This document shows positions 1 through 8,455 of a DNA stretch of 64,000 nucleotides, piece after piece. Origin of the DNA: Rhodopseudomonas sp. (lineage in GTDB: Bacteria > Pseudomonadota > Alphaproteobacteria > Rhizobiales > Xanthobacteraceae). The stretch's first letter is position 1, and the number at the start of each line of letters is the position of its first letter. The stretch lies in NCBI GenBank assembly GCA_016124795.1, contig WGNB01000036.1:1-64000 (forward strand), in the 5' to 3' direction. The position numbers were made by a program, and so were the translations under genes. The notes beneath the pieces were generated by a model, which did not search any database, had not been told where the DNA came from, and saw only the letters and a list, made by a program, of their open reading frames with translations.

Positions 1-1
1 A

Positions 2-1183
2 CTGCTCGCGCAGAACAATCTCGGCGGCTTCGGCGGCATGGGCGAAGGCATCGCGATCCAGGCCGCCAAGGACGGCCGCCGCATCGCCTGGCTGGCGCAT
101 GAAAGCGCGCCGAAGAATTTCACCGGCGTCGACGTCACCGATCCGCGCAATCCGAAAGTCATCGTGCAGACGTCGCTGCCGCATGCCGACGTGCGCTCGA
201 ATTCGCTCGACCTGTCGGGCGACATTCTCGCGGTCGCCTACCAGACCAAGAAAGTCGGCATGCAGCCGGCCGGCCTCGAACTGTTCGATGTGTCGAACCC
301 GGACAATCCGAAGTCGATCTCGTTCTTCGACTGCTCCGGCGCGACCTCGCGCGGCGTGCATCAGTTGTGGTTCTGCGACGGCGAGTACGTCCACATGGCT
401 TCGGGCGCACCCGACTTCAAGCCGAGCCATCCCAACGACGACCAGTTCTATCGCTGCATCGACGTGCGCAATCCGTCGAAGCCGGTGGAAGTCGGCCGCT
501 GGTGGATGCCGGGCACCTCGGCGACCGACAATGTCGTGCCGCCGCCGCGGCATCCGCTCGACAAGGGCTATCGCGCCCACAACACCAACGTCTATCCGCA
601 GCGGCCGGACCGGCTTTATCTCTGCTACATCGACGGCGGCATGTTCGTGATGGACATCGCCGACAAGGCGAACCCGAAAGTGATCTCGCACTGGACCAAC
701 TCGCCGCCTTACACCGGCTTCATGCATACCGCGGTGCCGCTGTTCGACCGCAACCTGATGCTGGTGACCGACGAATCGACCGAGGACAACGCCGCCGACT
801 GGCCGAAGCTGATCTGGGTGCTGGACGCCCGCGACGAGCAGCATCTCGTGCCGATTTCGACCTGCCCGCTGCCTCCGGTCGACGCCTACAAGGATCGCGG
901 CGGCCGCTTCGGCGCGCACAACATCCATGAAAACGTGCCGGTGCCGACCTCGTGGCAGAATGACCAGATCGTGCTCGGCACCTTCTTCAACGGCGGCCTG
1001 CGCGCCTACGACATTTCCAATCCGTATCAGCCCAAGGAAGTCGCCGCCTTCGTGCCGCCGGCTCCGACCGGTTCGACGGTCGGAGCCATTCAGCTCAACG
1101 ACGTCTATGTCGACGAGCGCGAGGTGGTCTACACCGTCGACCGATTCTCGGGCGGGCTCTATACGCTGGAGATGGATTTCTAG
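2..1183 (+). CDS. LVIVD-repeat beta-propeller protein, 5'-truncated by the window edge
   Basis: The reading frame is open to the left edge, so the true start and any signal peptide lie outside the window. The visible part has repeated blocks of the form 'V-D-V-[TRS]-[DN]-P-x-x-P-K' (for example VDVTDPRNPKV, FDVSNPDNPK, IDVRNPSKP, YDISNPYQPKEV), one per propeller blade. These are typical of LVIVD-repeat proteins, which are often secreted and of unknown biochemical role. No catalytic motif is recognised. The next gene starts about 170 bases downstream, across a palindromic repeat, so they are probably not one operon. Fold assignment is good; function is unknown. Confidence 0.75.
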   Translation: MLAQNNLGGFGGMGEGIAIQAAKDGRRIAWLAHESAPKNFTGVDVTDPRNPKVIVQTSLPHADVRSNSLDLSGDILAVAYQTKKVGMQPAGLELFDVSNPDNPKSISFFDCSGATSRGVHQLWFCDGEYVHMASGAPDFKPSHPNDDQFYRCIDVRNPSKPVEVGRWWMPGTSATDNVVPPPRHPLDKGYRAHNTNVYPQRPDRLYLCYIDGGMFVMDIADKANPKVISHWTNSPPYTGFMHTAVPLFDRNLMLVTDESTEDNAADWPKLIWVLDARDEQHLVPISTCPLPPVDAYKDRGGRFGAHNIHENVPVPTSWQNDQIVLGTFFNGGLRAYDISNPYQPKEVAAFVPPAPTGSTVGAIQLNDVYVDEREVVYTVDRFSGGLYTLEMDF

Positions 1184-1214
1184 CGCGCGTCCGAAGAACG
1201 CAAAGCTTGCGTCA

Positions 1215-1290
1215 TATTCCGCTCGTCCCCGCGGAAGCGGGACCCAGGACTTTGGCCAAAGAACTGGATTCCCGCTTCCGCGGGAATGAG
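1215..1290. repeat. Long imperfect inverted repeat (palindromic intergenic element, type B)
   Basis: Two arms of about 30 bases face each other: an arm containing TCCCCGCGGAAGCGGGA and a partner containing TTCCCGCTTCCGCGGGAA, both extending outward into CCGCTC/GAGCGG. Each arm is itself a small hairpin with a GAA-type loop. Similar 'CCCCGC-GRAR-GCGGG' hairpins recur near 12437, 16158 and 35386. It lies between two genes on the same strand and may act as an RNA hairpin. Confidence 0.7.
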
Positions 1291-1351
1291 CGGCGAATGA
1301 CGATGGACCATGCACCATCTCAGCGCTGCTGAATGATGGTATAGTGCTGCC

Positions 1352-2386
1352 ATGAACTCGCTCTTCCCCTCCGCCGCCGCCGGCCCCTTCGGCCGCCGCC
1401 TGCGGCGCGCGCGCGGCGCCAAGGTGCCGGTGACGGTGATCACCGGCTTTCTCGGCGCCGGCAAAACCACGCTGCTCAATCGCTTCCTGCGAAGTCCGGA
1501 AGGCGCCGGCACCGCCGTCGTCATCAATGAATATGGCGCGGCCGGCATCGACGACGCGCTGGTGCGCGACAGCGCCGACGAGACCGTGCTGCTCGGCAAT
1601 GGCTGCCTGTGCTGCATCGCGCGTACCGACTTGCAGGAGACCCTGCGCCGCATGGTGGTCGAGCGCGAGCGCGGCGAACTGCCGGACTTCAAACGCATCG
1701 TGATCGAGACCAGCGGCATGGCCGATCCATCGCCGATCCTGCAAACCTTCGCCACCGACCGCGCGCTCGGTGAAGTGTTTCATCTCGAGGTCGTCGTCAC
1801 CGTCGTCGATGCCGAGAACGGGCTCGATACGCTGCGCTGGTCGGCGGAAGCGCGCAAGCAGGCCATCCTCGCCGACCGGCTGATCATCACCAAGACCGAC
1901 ATCAAGACTGGCGCTGCCGGTCAGAAAGCCAACGAGGCCTTGCGCGCGCAACTGCGCCAGCTCAATGCCGGCGCCGAGATATTCGAAGCGGCGCAAGGCA
2001 TCATCGAACCGGCCTGCTTCACCGAGCCCGGCGACGGCGCTCGAAACGTCTTTATCGCCGAAGCCGAGCATAGCGACGGCATCGCCAGCTTCGTGCTCAC
2101 CGACGACAAGCCGATGCCCTGGCCGGTCTTTGCCCGCACCATGGATGTATTGACCACGATGCGCGGCGCGGACCTGTTGCGGGTCAAGGGCTTCCTCAAC
2201 GTCGAAGGCTGCAAAGGCCCGGTGGTCGTGCAGTTCGTGCAACATCTGTCGCCGCCGCCGATCGAACTCGAACGCTGGCCGGATGGCGACACGACCAGCC
2301 GCGTGGTGTTCATCACGCGCGGCGTAACCGAAAAGCAGGTGCGTGATGTGTTCGCGGCGGTTAAGGGGCTTTTGCCGTCATCCTGA
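1352..2386 (+). CDS. CobW/G3E-family GTPase, putative metal chaperone
   Basis: G3E P-loop GTPase of 344 residues. The Walker A loop GFLGAGKTT is at residues 32-40, the family CxCC metal-binding motif (GCLCC, C85/C87/C88) follows, then an ETSGMADP switch region and a TKTD guanine-specificity motif. The C-terminal third matches the CobW_C domain that ends many COG0523 proteins. Members deliver Zn or Co to client enzymes or serve cobalamin synthesis; no client gene is adjacent, so the metal cannot be assigned. The start is the first ATG, giving an N-terminal extension of about 25 basic residues before the GTPase core. The last residues (PSS) and the stop codon are read from the palindromic repeat at its 3' end. 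Confidence 0.88.
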   Translation: MNSLFPSAAAGPFGRRLRRARGAKVPVTVITGFLGAGKTTLLNRFLRSPEGAGTAVVINEYGAAGIDDALVRDSADETVLLGNGCLCCIARTDLQETLRRMVVERERGELPDFKRIVIETSGMADPSPILQTFATDRALGEVFHLEVVVTVVDAENGLDTLRWSAEARKQAILADRLIITKTDIKTGAAGQKANEALRAQLRQLNAGAEIFEAAQGIIEPACFTEPGDGARNVFIAEAEHSDGIASFVLTDDKPMPWPVFARTMDVLTTMRGADLLRVKGFLNVEGCKGPVVVQFVQHLSPPPIELERWPDGDTTSRVVFITRGVTEKQVRDVFAAVKGLLPSS

Positions 2387-2509
2387 GGCGGCCGCGCCAT
2401 CTCGTGCGAAGGCCACGTCCACTGGGTTGCGGTGCGTGGCCCTCGAAGGATGAACGGCCCGGGCTCGTCATCCTTCGAGGCTCGCTTCGCTCGCACCTCA
2501 GGATGACGG
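2375..2509. repeat. BIME-like double palindromic element (type A) between convergent genes
   Basis: Outer arms CCGTCATCCTGAG (2375-2387) and CTCAGGATGACGG (2497-2509) are a perfect 13-base inverted repeat. Inner arms CCTCGAAGGATGA (2441-2453) and TCATCCTTCGAGG (2468-2480) are another perfect 13-base pair. The layout is two hairpin units in opposite orientation. The same arms recur at 27682-27793 and, diverged, at 18775-18897. The element overlaps the 3' ends of both flanking convergent genes and provides their stop codons. It can also fold as a bidirectional terminator-like structure. Confidence 0.85.
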
Positions 2510-3415
2510 ATTTAACCGCTTCACGCCCGCCCTCGCCGCGCGGATCACCTCCGGCACGGCCGCATCGTTGTTCGGCGCCATGATATGCACGCCGGCGACG
2601 CCGGGTATCTCGCACAGCTCGCCGATCAGATCGACGCAGATCGCGCGACCTTCGGCAACGGGATCGGCCGCCTGCTCCATCCGCGCGACGATGGCATCGG
2701 GAATGATCGTGCCGAACAGCTTTTCCTTCATCCAGATCGCCGACTTGGCCGAACGCAATGGCGCGATGCCAATCAGGATCGCCAGTTGTTCGGTCAGGCC
2801 ATGCTCGGCCAACCGCGCCACGTAGCGCCGCACCACGCCGGCATCCATGCAGAACTGTGTCTGGGCGAATTGCGCGCCGGCCGCGATCTTGGCCTGCAAC
2901 CCTTTCGGCTCCCAGCCATCCGGCGGATCGATCGGACTGTCGGCGCAGCCGATAAAAAACTCCGCGCGACCCGCGACCTTGCGGCCGGTCGGCAGTTCGC
3001 CGGCATCGCGCAGCCGCCTCGCCGTCTCCATCAACTGGCGCGCATCGAGATCGAACACCGGTTTGGCATCGGGCTGGTCGCCGGCCGACGGGTCGTCGCC
3101 GCGCAGCGTCAGGAGATTGCGCACGCCGGCGGACGCCGCCGCGATCAGGTCGCTCTGCAGCGCGATCCGGTTACGGTCGCGACAGGTGAGTTGCAGGATC
3201 GGCTCGATGCCCTCCTGCGCCAGCATCGCCGCCGCCATCACGGCGGAGAGATGCGGCCGGGCGCCGGCGCCATCGGTCAGGTTGACCGCGTCGGCCAGCC
3301 CTTTCAACGGCAAGGCCTTGGCGACGAGATCGGCGCGGTCGAAGGAAACCGGCGGCGTGACTTCGGCGGTGATGACGAAGCGCTTGGCGGCAAGCTTTTC
3401 TTGCAAGGTGTCCAT
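2498..3415 (-). CDS. Methylenetetrahydrofolate reductase (MetF-type) family protein
   Basis: A 305-residue single-domain protein with the MetF TIM-barrel pattern: N-terminal 'FVITAEVTPP' in place of the usual 'fEffPP', an ILQLTCRDRN segment (MetF consensus H-L-T-C-x-x-x-x), then NLLTLRGDDP and a 'FAQTQFCMD' segment matching the MetF 'itQ-fFd' strand. It would bind FAD and reduce 5,10-methylene-THF to 5-methyl-THF, or act on a related pterin substrate. It differs from housekeeping MetF at several consensus positions, so a paralogue role (for example in C1 transfer or demethylation) is possible. Its C-terminus (NPSS) and stop come from the type A repeat. It converges on the CobW-type gene. Confidence 0.78.
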   Translation of the reverse strand: MDTLQEKLAAKRFVITAEVTPPVSFDRADLVAKALPLKGLADAVNLTDGAGARPHLSAVMAAAMLAQEGIEPILQLTCRDRNRIALQSDLIAAASAGVRNLLTLRGDDPSAGDQPDAKPVFDLDARQLMETARRLRDAGELPTGRKVAGRAEFFIGCADSPIDPPDGWEPKGLQAKIAAGAQFAQTQFCMDAGVVRRYVARLAEHGLTEQLAILIGIAPLRSAKSAIWMKEKLFGTIIPDAIVARMEQAADPVAEGRAICVDLIGELCEIPGVAGVHIMAPNNDAAVPEVIRAARAGVKRLNPSS

Positions 3416-3502
3416 GCTACCGACGTTGCAAAATTATGTGGACCTGGCAAGCGCAACAATACAGGTTACGTCCATTCCGGATGCCCACTCACCGTGGGCA
3501 GA

Positions 3503-3547
3503 CCCGGTATCCAGCGTCGACGAAAGTGGGCGCGTCAGGATACCGGG
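3503..3547. repeat. Inverted repeat upstream of the CoA-transferase operon
   Basis: CCCGGTATCC (3503-3512) and GGATACCGGG (3538-3547) form a perfect 10-base inverted repeat with a 25-base spacer. It resembles a decayed intergenic palindromic unit. It lies about 45 bases before the CoA-transferase start and could form a hairpin in the leader. Confidence 0.6.
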
Positions 3548-3589
3548 CCATCTCCTCGACGTGTTCCGGAACGGAATAAAGGAAACGCC

Positions 3590-4408
3590 ATGGCCACTAT
3601 CGCTCCATCGCTCGACGACGCGCTCGGCATCATCGCCGACGGCTGCATGCTGGTCGTGCCACGCGAAGTCTCCGGCGTGCCGATGGCGGCGACCCGCGCC
3701 CTGATCCGGCGCGGAATCAGGAATCTGCATCTGGTGGCGCTGCCCACCTCCAGCCTGCAAGCCGACATGCTGATCGGCGCCGGCTGCATCGCAACGCTGG
3801 AGACCAGCGCGGTCAGCCTCGGCGAATTCGGACCCGCGCCGCGCTTTTCCGCCGCCATCACCGGCCGCACCATCAAGATGATGGACGCGACCTGTCCGGC
3901 GCTCCACGCCGCCTTGCAGGCCTCCGAAAAGGGCGTGCCCTTCATGCCGCTGCGCGGACTGATCGGCTCCGACGTTCTGAAGTATCGCGACGACTGGAAG
4001 GTGGTCGACAATCCGTTCGGCGGCGACGATCCGATCGTGCTGCTGCCGGCGCTCAAGCCCGACGTCGCGCTGTTCCACGCGCCGATGGCGGACCGCTTCG
4101 GCAATGTCTGGATCGGCCGGCAACGCGAACTCGTCACCATGGCGCACGCCGCCGCGCATAGCGTGGTGACGGTCGAGGCCATCCACGACGGCAACCTGCT
4201 GGAAGACCCGCTTTATGCCGCCGGCTGCCTGCCGGGCTTTTATGTCGACAGCATCGCCGTCGTCGAGCGCGGCGCCTGGCCGTTGCCGTTGCCGGATCGT
4301 TACAAAGCCGACGGCGCACACATCGCCGAATACGCGAAAATGGCGGCGACGCCGGAAGGTTTTGCCGATTATCTCAATCAACATGTCTTCGAAAAGCAGG
4401 CGGCTTAA
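3590..4408 (+). CDS. Class I (glutaconate-type) CoA-transferase, alpha subunit
   Basis: A 272-residue subunit of a heteromeric family I CoA-transferase, which moves CoA between an acyl-CoA and a free carboxylic acid. Family features are the N-terminal 'GCMLVVPREVSGVPMAATRALIRRG' type glycine-rich strand-turn, the 'ADRFGNVWIG' motif (consensus aD..GN..i.G) and a 'DSIAVVERGAWPL' C-terminal strand. The ATG is preceded by an AAAGGAAA ribosome-binding site. A much longer upstream extension of the frame is rejected because it overlaps the MetF-like gene. The beta subunit follows with no gap (TAA then GTG), so the two are translationally coupled. The substrate is unknown; glutaconate, 3-oxoadipate or sterol-ring intermediates are all seen in the family. 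Confidence 0.85.
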   Translation: MATIAPSLDDALGIIADGCMLVVPREVSGVPMAATRALIRRGIRNLHLVALPTSSLQADMLIGAGCIATLETSAVSLGEFGPAPRFSAAITGRTIKMMDATCPALHAALQASEKGVPFMPLRGLIGSDVLKYRDDWKVVDNPFGGDDPIVLLPALKPDVALFHAPMADRFGNVWIGRQRELVTMAHAAAHSVVTVEAIHDGNLLEDPLYAAGCLPGFYVDSIAVVERGAWPLPLPDRYKADGAHIAEYAKMAATPEGFADYLNQHVFEKQAA

Positions 4409-5149
4409 GTGAATTTCCTCCCCGAAGAACTGCTGATAGACCAGGTCGCGCAACTGATCGGCGACGTGCGACATGTCGCGGTCGGCAATGCCTCGCCGAT
4501 TCCGGCCGCCGCGTCGCTGCTGGCGCGCGAGATCGGAAAGGGCCGGCCTTACGTATCGCTGCTCGGCAGTCCGAAAAATACATTCTGGACCGACGGCGCG
4601 CGCGAACTGTTCGACTGCGCCGGCCAGGGCCGCATCGATGTCTTCTTTTTGTCCGGCGGACAGATCGACGGCCACGGCAACATCAACCTGGTCGAGATCG
4701 GCAGCCACGACAAACCGAAGGTGCGTTTCCCCGGCTCGTTCGGCTCGGCCTATCTCTATTACGTGGTGCCGAAAGTCATCCTGTTCCGCACCGAACATTC
4801 GCGCCGGACACTGGTGCGGGATGTCGATTTCATCAGCGCACCGGGCGCCAACGATCCGAACGTGTTCCGCACCGGCGGACCGATCGCACTGATCACCAAC
4901 CGTTGCCTGTTCGCCTTCGCCGATGGCCGCTTCACGCTGCAATCAGTGCACCCCGGCCATACGCTCGATGAAGTGATCGAGAACACCGGCTTCGACTTCA
5001 TCATGCCGGCCTCGGTGCCGGAGACGCCGGCGCCGTCGGCCGACCGGCTCAAGCTGTTGCGCGAAACGGTCGCGCCGCAATTGGCCGACGTCTATCCGCA
5101 ATTCGCAAAGCAGATATTCGGAGTCGGCAAGACTGCTTTGACGGGATGA
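4409..5149 (+). CDS. Class I CoA-transferase, beta subunit (GTG start)
   Basis: A 246-residue partner of the preceding subunit, beginning with GTG directly after its TAA. It carries the family fold signature 'HVAVGNASPIPAAASLLAR' and the 'SGGQIDGHGNINLVEIG' loop (consensus G-a-a-Q-i-D-x-x-G-N-x-N), then 'PGSFGSAYL', equivalent to the 'pGsgG' turn. In family I enzymes the beta chain contributes the catalytic glutamate; the exact residue cannot be assigned with certainty here. The next gene starts about 130 bases downstream on the same strand and may be cotranscribed. Confidence 0.83.
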   Translation: MNFLPEELLIDQVAQLIGDVRHVAVGNASPIPAAASLLAREIGKGRPYVSLLGSPKNTFWTDGARELFDCAGQGRIDVFFLSGGQIDGHGNINLVEIGSHDKPKVRFPGSFGSAYLYYVVPKVILFRTEHSRRTLVRDVDFISAPGANDPNVFRTGGPIALITNRCLFAFADGRFTLQSVHPGHTLDEVIENTGFDFIMPASVPETPAPSADRLKLLRETVAPQLADVYPQFAKQIFGVGKTALTG

Positions 5150-5278
5150 AATCGAACGCCTGTCGGATTGCCATGCCGGCATGGGACAAGGCCATGCCGA
5201 TCGGTGAAACGTCTTTCGAACCTTGCAGCGCTCGGCTACCGTTCGCCCCACAAAAAATCAAAATGGGGAAGCGGACCG

Positions 5279-6370
5279 GTGAAGGCAGTCGAAGCAGCGG
5301 TGATCGGCGTCGGTTGGATCGGTGGCTTGCGGGCGGAGACGCTGGCGCGCACGGCCCTGGTCGGCAAGCTGCATCTGTGCGACATCAGGCCCGACCGGCT
5401 CGCCGAAGTGAAGGCGAAGTATCGTCCCCACGCCGCAACCCTCAATTATCAAGAGATCATCGATAACCCGAACATCTCGGTCGTCTATGTCTCGACGACG
5501 CCGGAGAACAACCACTACCCGATCGCGCGCGACTGCCTGAAGGCCGGCAAGAACGTGATGCTGGAAAAGCCGATCGCGCTCGAATTGTGGGAAGCCGACG
5601 AACTGATTCATCTGTCGCGAACCCATAACCTCAAATTCACCATTGGCTATTCGCAGCGCTTCAACACCAAGATCGCCTTCGCCAAGAAAAAGATCGCCGA
5701 CGGCACGCTCGGCAATGTCGTATCGGTGCTGGTGTCGCGCCATCTGTCGCGCGATCTCGGCAAGAAGATCGCCGGCCGGGTGCGGCTGTCGCCGGTCGTC
5801 ATGGAATCGACCCACGACCTCGATTTCGTGTTCTGGCTGCTGGAGCCGGCCAAGCCGGTGCGGGTCTATAGCCAGGGCGCCTATGGCTACATGAAGCCGG
5901 TCAACGGTTCGCATGACGTCATGTTCACCACCGTGACCATGGACAACGGCACCGTGGTGATGATCGGTGGCGGCTGGAACTTTCCGCCGAGCTATCCGAA
6001 TTACTGCTCGACCTGGATCGAGATTACCGGCGTCGACGGCGCGCTGGTGCTCGACGACACCCAGCGCGACAACTGGCTCAATACCGAGACGCGCGGCCAG
6101 GAATTTCCGATGTCGACGATGCCGGGCGAATGGGTCGACCACGTCTATGCCGGCGGCATCGGGCCGGAAACCATCCATTTCCTCGAAGCCTGCATTCGCG
6201 ACACGCCGGTGATGGTGACGCCGGAATCGGCGCGCCGGGTGATGGAGACCTATAGCGCGGCCGACCTGTCGGCCTATCGCAACGAACCAATCGACCTGCC
6301 GCTGACCAACGAAACCATCAACGGCATCGCCGAACTCAAGCAGCTCAATCGCGCGGGGTTGAATACGTAA
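5279..6370 (+). CDS. Gfo/Idh/MocA-family NAD(P)-dependent oxidoreductase
   Basis: About 363 residues. The Rossmann motif is GVGWIG near residue 9, with an acidic 'LCDIRPDR' second strand. The family signature EKPIALE (consensus E-K-P) lies after 'GKNVMLEKP', and 'ESTHDLDFVFWLL' stands in place of the usual G..H..D.. catalytic segment. The GTG start is chosen because a GGGGA site lies about 11 bases upstream and homologous proteins begin directly at the Rossmann strand; an upstream ATG would add 37 low-complexity residues. The substrate (sugar, inositol or other polyol) cannot be told from sequence. It sits between a CoA-transferase operon and a solute receptor. Confidence 0.85.
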   Translation: MKAVEAAVIGVGWIGGLRAETLARTALVGKLHLCDIRPDRLAEVKAKYRPHAATLNYQEIIDNPNISVVYVSTTPENNHYPIARDCLKAGKNVMLEKPIALELWEADELIHLSRTHNLKFTIGYSQRFNTKIAFAKKKIADGTLGNVVSVLVSRHLSRDLGKKIAGRVRLSPVVMESTHDLDFVFWLLEPAKPVRVYSQGAYGYMKPVNGSHDVMFTTVTMDNGTVVMIGGGWNFPPSYPNYCSTWIEITGVDGALVLDDTQRDNWLNTETRGQEFPMSTMPGEWVDHVYAGGIGPETIHFLEACIRDTPVMVTPESARRVMETYSAADLSAYRNEPIDLPLTNETINGIAELKQLNRAGLNT

Positions 6371-6436
6371 CCTCACGCGCGACCGACCTCGACCCCGCCG
6401 GCAGCGGCACTCGCCGACGCCGGCCCAATCAGACGG

Positions 6437-6451
6437 CATAAGCCGCTTATG
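6437..6451 (+). promoter_or_regulatory. Small hairpin abutting the ribosome-binding site of the TctC-like gene
   Basis: CATAAG-CCG-CTTATG is a perfect 6-base stem whose last base is the first G of the GGGAGG ribosome-binding site. The ATG follows six bases after that site. The stem could modulate access to the site. It is short, and this is only suggestive. Confidence 0.35.
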
Positions 6452-6461
6452 GGAGGATACG

Positions 6462-7448
6462 ATGAGGAGACGCGCGAAGGGCTTGTTGTTGAGTCTGTTG
6501 CTAACGGTCGTCGGCATCGGCGTGGCGGCCGCCGCCGACGAGGCTTATCCAACCAAGCCGATCCATATCATCGTGCCCTTCGCGCCCGGCGGCGCATCGG
6601 ATTTCGCGATCCGGCTTATTCAGCCCGGCTTGCAGGCCGCGCTCGGCCAGCAACTCGTCATCGATAACCGCAGCGGCGCGGCCGGCAGCGTCGGCATGGA
6701 AGTCGCCGCCCATGCCGCGCCCGATGGCTACACTCTGTTCCTCGGCAATGTCGGCACCATCGCGATTAACCCACATTTCTTTCCGAACCTGACGGTCAAG
6801 CCGCAGCGCGATTTCATTCCGATCTCGCTCGCCGCCGAGACGCCCGGCATCGTCATCGCCAGCAACAAGTTCGCGCCGAATTCGCTGAAGGAGATGATCG
6901 CCTATGCCAAAGCGCATCCCGGCAAGGTCAATTACGCGGCCGCCGGCGTCAGTACGCTCAACACCTTATCGATGGAACAGTTCCGCCACCGGCTCGGCCT
7001 TCAGATGGCACAGGTGCCCTACAAAGGTGGCGCCGGGCCGGCGGTGATCGATCTGATGGCCGGCAATGTCGACGTGATGTTCGTCACATTGTCGTCGGCG
7101 GTGCAATTCGTGAAGGCCGGCAAGCTCAAGGCTTTCGCCGTCACCACGGTCAAGCGCGTGCCGCAATTGCCCGACGTGCCGAGCATGGCGGAACTCGGCT
7201 TTCCGGACGACGTCAGCAGTTCGTGGCAGGGCCTGTTCGCGGTGGCCGGCACGCCGGCGCCGATCGTCGCCAGGCTGCACGCCGCGGTGCTGAAGGCGAT
7301 GGCCGATCCGGATGTCCGCCAGCACATGATCGTCGCCAGCATGACGCCGACCTCAAGCCCGACGCCCGAGAGCTTCGCGAAATTTGTCGCCGCCGAATCC
7401 GACAAATGGAAAGGCGTGGTCGAGAAGCTGAAGGCCGGCAAGGACTGA
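6462..7448 (+). CDS. Tripartite tricarboxylate transporter (TctC/Bug) substrate-binding protein
   Basis: A 328-residue periplasmic receptor with an N-terminal signal peptide (MRRRAKG, hydrophobic LLLSLLLTVVGIGVAA, cleavage near AAA-DEAYP). Bug hallmarks follow: 'YPTKPIHIIVPFAPGG', the 'DNRSGAAGSVG' loop that contacts the ligand carboxylate, and 'VPYKGGAGPAVIDLMAG' in domain 2. An excellent GGGAGG ribosome-binding site precedes the ATG. Neither the TctA nor the TctB membrane subunit is present in the window, so it is an orphan receptor, as is frequent for Bug proteins. It may share a remote membrane component or act as a sensor. The ligand is probably a carboxylate. Confidence 0.9.
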   Translation: MRRRAKGLLLSLLLTVVGIGVAAAADEAYPTKPIHIIVPFAPGGASDFAIRLIQPGLQAALGQQLVIDNRSGAAGSVGMEVAAHAAPDGYTLFLGNVGTIAINPHFFPNLTVKPQRDFIPISLAAETPGIVIASNKFAPNSLKEMIAYAKAHPGKVNYAAAGVSTLNTLSMEQFRHRLGLQMAQVPYKGGAGPAVIDLMAGNVDVMFVTLSSAVQFVKAGKLKAFAVTTVKRVPQLPDVPSMAELGFPDDVSSSWQGLFAVAGTPAPIVARLHAAVLKAMADPDVRQHMIVASMTPTSSPTPESFAKFVAAESDKWKGVVEKLKAGKD

Positions 7449-7518
7449 ACGACAGAAACGAACGATCCGGGCGCGGCGATCGATGCCACGCCCGGATGCC
7501 GATTAACTGCGCGGCCGG

Positions 7519-8367
7519 TTACAGCGCGGCGGCCACCACCGTGCTCAGCGGCGTGGTCGGATGGCCGATCAGCTTGCCGAGCTGGCGGCTGTCGTCGAAC
7601 AGCGCGCCTTTCGAGGCGCCGACATCGGAGTCGGCGAGCAGCGCGGCGAGCGGCTCCGGCAAACCGGCGCCGAGCAGCACCGCCTTGAAGTCGGCTTCCG
7701 GCATGTTCTTGTAACCGATCGGCTTGCCGGACTGACGGGCAATCTCGGCGGCAAATTCGGCGAGCGTATAAGAGGTGTCGCCGGCCAATTCATAGACCTT
7801 CCCGGCCTGACCTTCGGTGGTCAGCACGACGGCGGCGGCTTCGGCGTAATCGGCGCGCGCCGCCGACGCGATGCGGCCTTCGCCGGCGCTGCCGAGCATC
7901 ACGTCATGGGCGAGAGCGGCCGGAATGCTGGCGGCATAATTTTCGGTGTACCAGCCGTTGCGCAACAGGACATAGGGAATGCCAGAGGCCGCCAGCGCGG
8001 CTTCGGTGTCGCGATGCTCGGCGGCAAGCCCCAGCGGCGAGGTGTCGGCATGCAGCACGCTGGTATAGGCGATCAATTTGACGCCGGCTTTCCTGGCCGC
8101 GTCGATCACGGCACGGTGCTGCGGCGCGCGCTGGCCGAGTTCGCTCGACGAGATCAGCAGCAGCTTGTCGACGCCGGCGAGGGCGGCGGCCAGCGTCTCC
8201 GGTTTGCCGTAGTCGGCCGGGCGGACCGCGACACCGGCGGCCTTGAGGTCGGCGGCCTTGTCGGGGTTGCGGACGGCCGCGACGATTTCGGACGCGGGCA
8301 CCTTTTTCAAGAGGTTGGCGATGACGAGGCGGCCAAGCTGGCCGGTGGCTCCGGTAACGGCAATCAT
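7519..8367 (-). CDS. qorB: NAD(P)H:quinone oxidoreductase type 2, NmrA-like
   Basis: A 282-residue NmrA-type atypical SDR. The N-terminal dinucleotide motif is TGATGQLG, and the whole length resembles E. coli QorB (YtfG), including LLLISSSELGQRAPQHR, YTSVLHADTSPLGLA, LRNGWYTENYAAS and the C-terminal LADSDVGASKGALFDD block. It reduces quinones with NADPH, which is protective against electrophilic quinone stress. The start was set at the ATG encoding MIAVTGATG, preceded by AAGGAG. It is divergent from an HxlR-type regulator, the same arrangement as qorB/ytfH in enterobacteria. Confidence 0.92.
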   Translation of the reverse strand: MIAVTGATGQLGRLVIANLLKKVPASEIVAAVRNPDKAADLKAAGVAVRPADYGKPETLAAALAGVDKLLLISSSELGQRAPQHRAVIDAARKAGVKLIAYTSVLHADTSPLGLAAEHRDTEAALAASGIPYVLLRNGWYTENYAASIPAALAHDVMLGSAGEGRIASAARADYAEAAAVVLTTEGQAGKVYELAGDTSYTLAEFAAEIARQSGKPIGYKNMPEADFKAVLLGAGLPEPLAALLADSDVGASKGALFDDSRQLGKLIGHPTTPLSTVVAAAL

Positions 8368-8430
8368 GGGGGGCTCCTTGTTTTGGTGTTGCCTGGACCC
8401 CACCTAGACTGCTAACGAACTAATTGTAAG

Positions 8431-8446
8431 TACCAACAAAATGGTA
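8431..8446. promoter_or_regulatory. Candidate HxlR operator in the qorB/regulator divergent region
   Basis: TACCA-N6-TGGTA is a perfect 5-base inverted repeat inside a pair of GTAAGTA-like direct repeats. It lies in the roughly 80-base AT-rich region between the divergent qorB and HxlR starts, where an HxlR-family redox regulator would bind. It overlaps the most upstream possible start of the regulator, which favours a downstream ATG. Confidence 0.45.
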
Positions 8447-8455
8447 AGTATGAAA

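Noticed and set aside
2375-2509. Repeat cluster considered as a CRISPR array
   Set aside because: Arms are inverted palindromes occurring once per site, with no regular spacer series or cas genes.
3434-4942. Long minus-strand open frame (502 codons) opposite the CoA-transferase genes
   Set aside because: It lies antisense to two well-recognised subunits, has no recognisable domain, and its composition is the mirror of GC-biased codons on the other strand.
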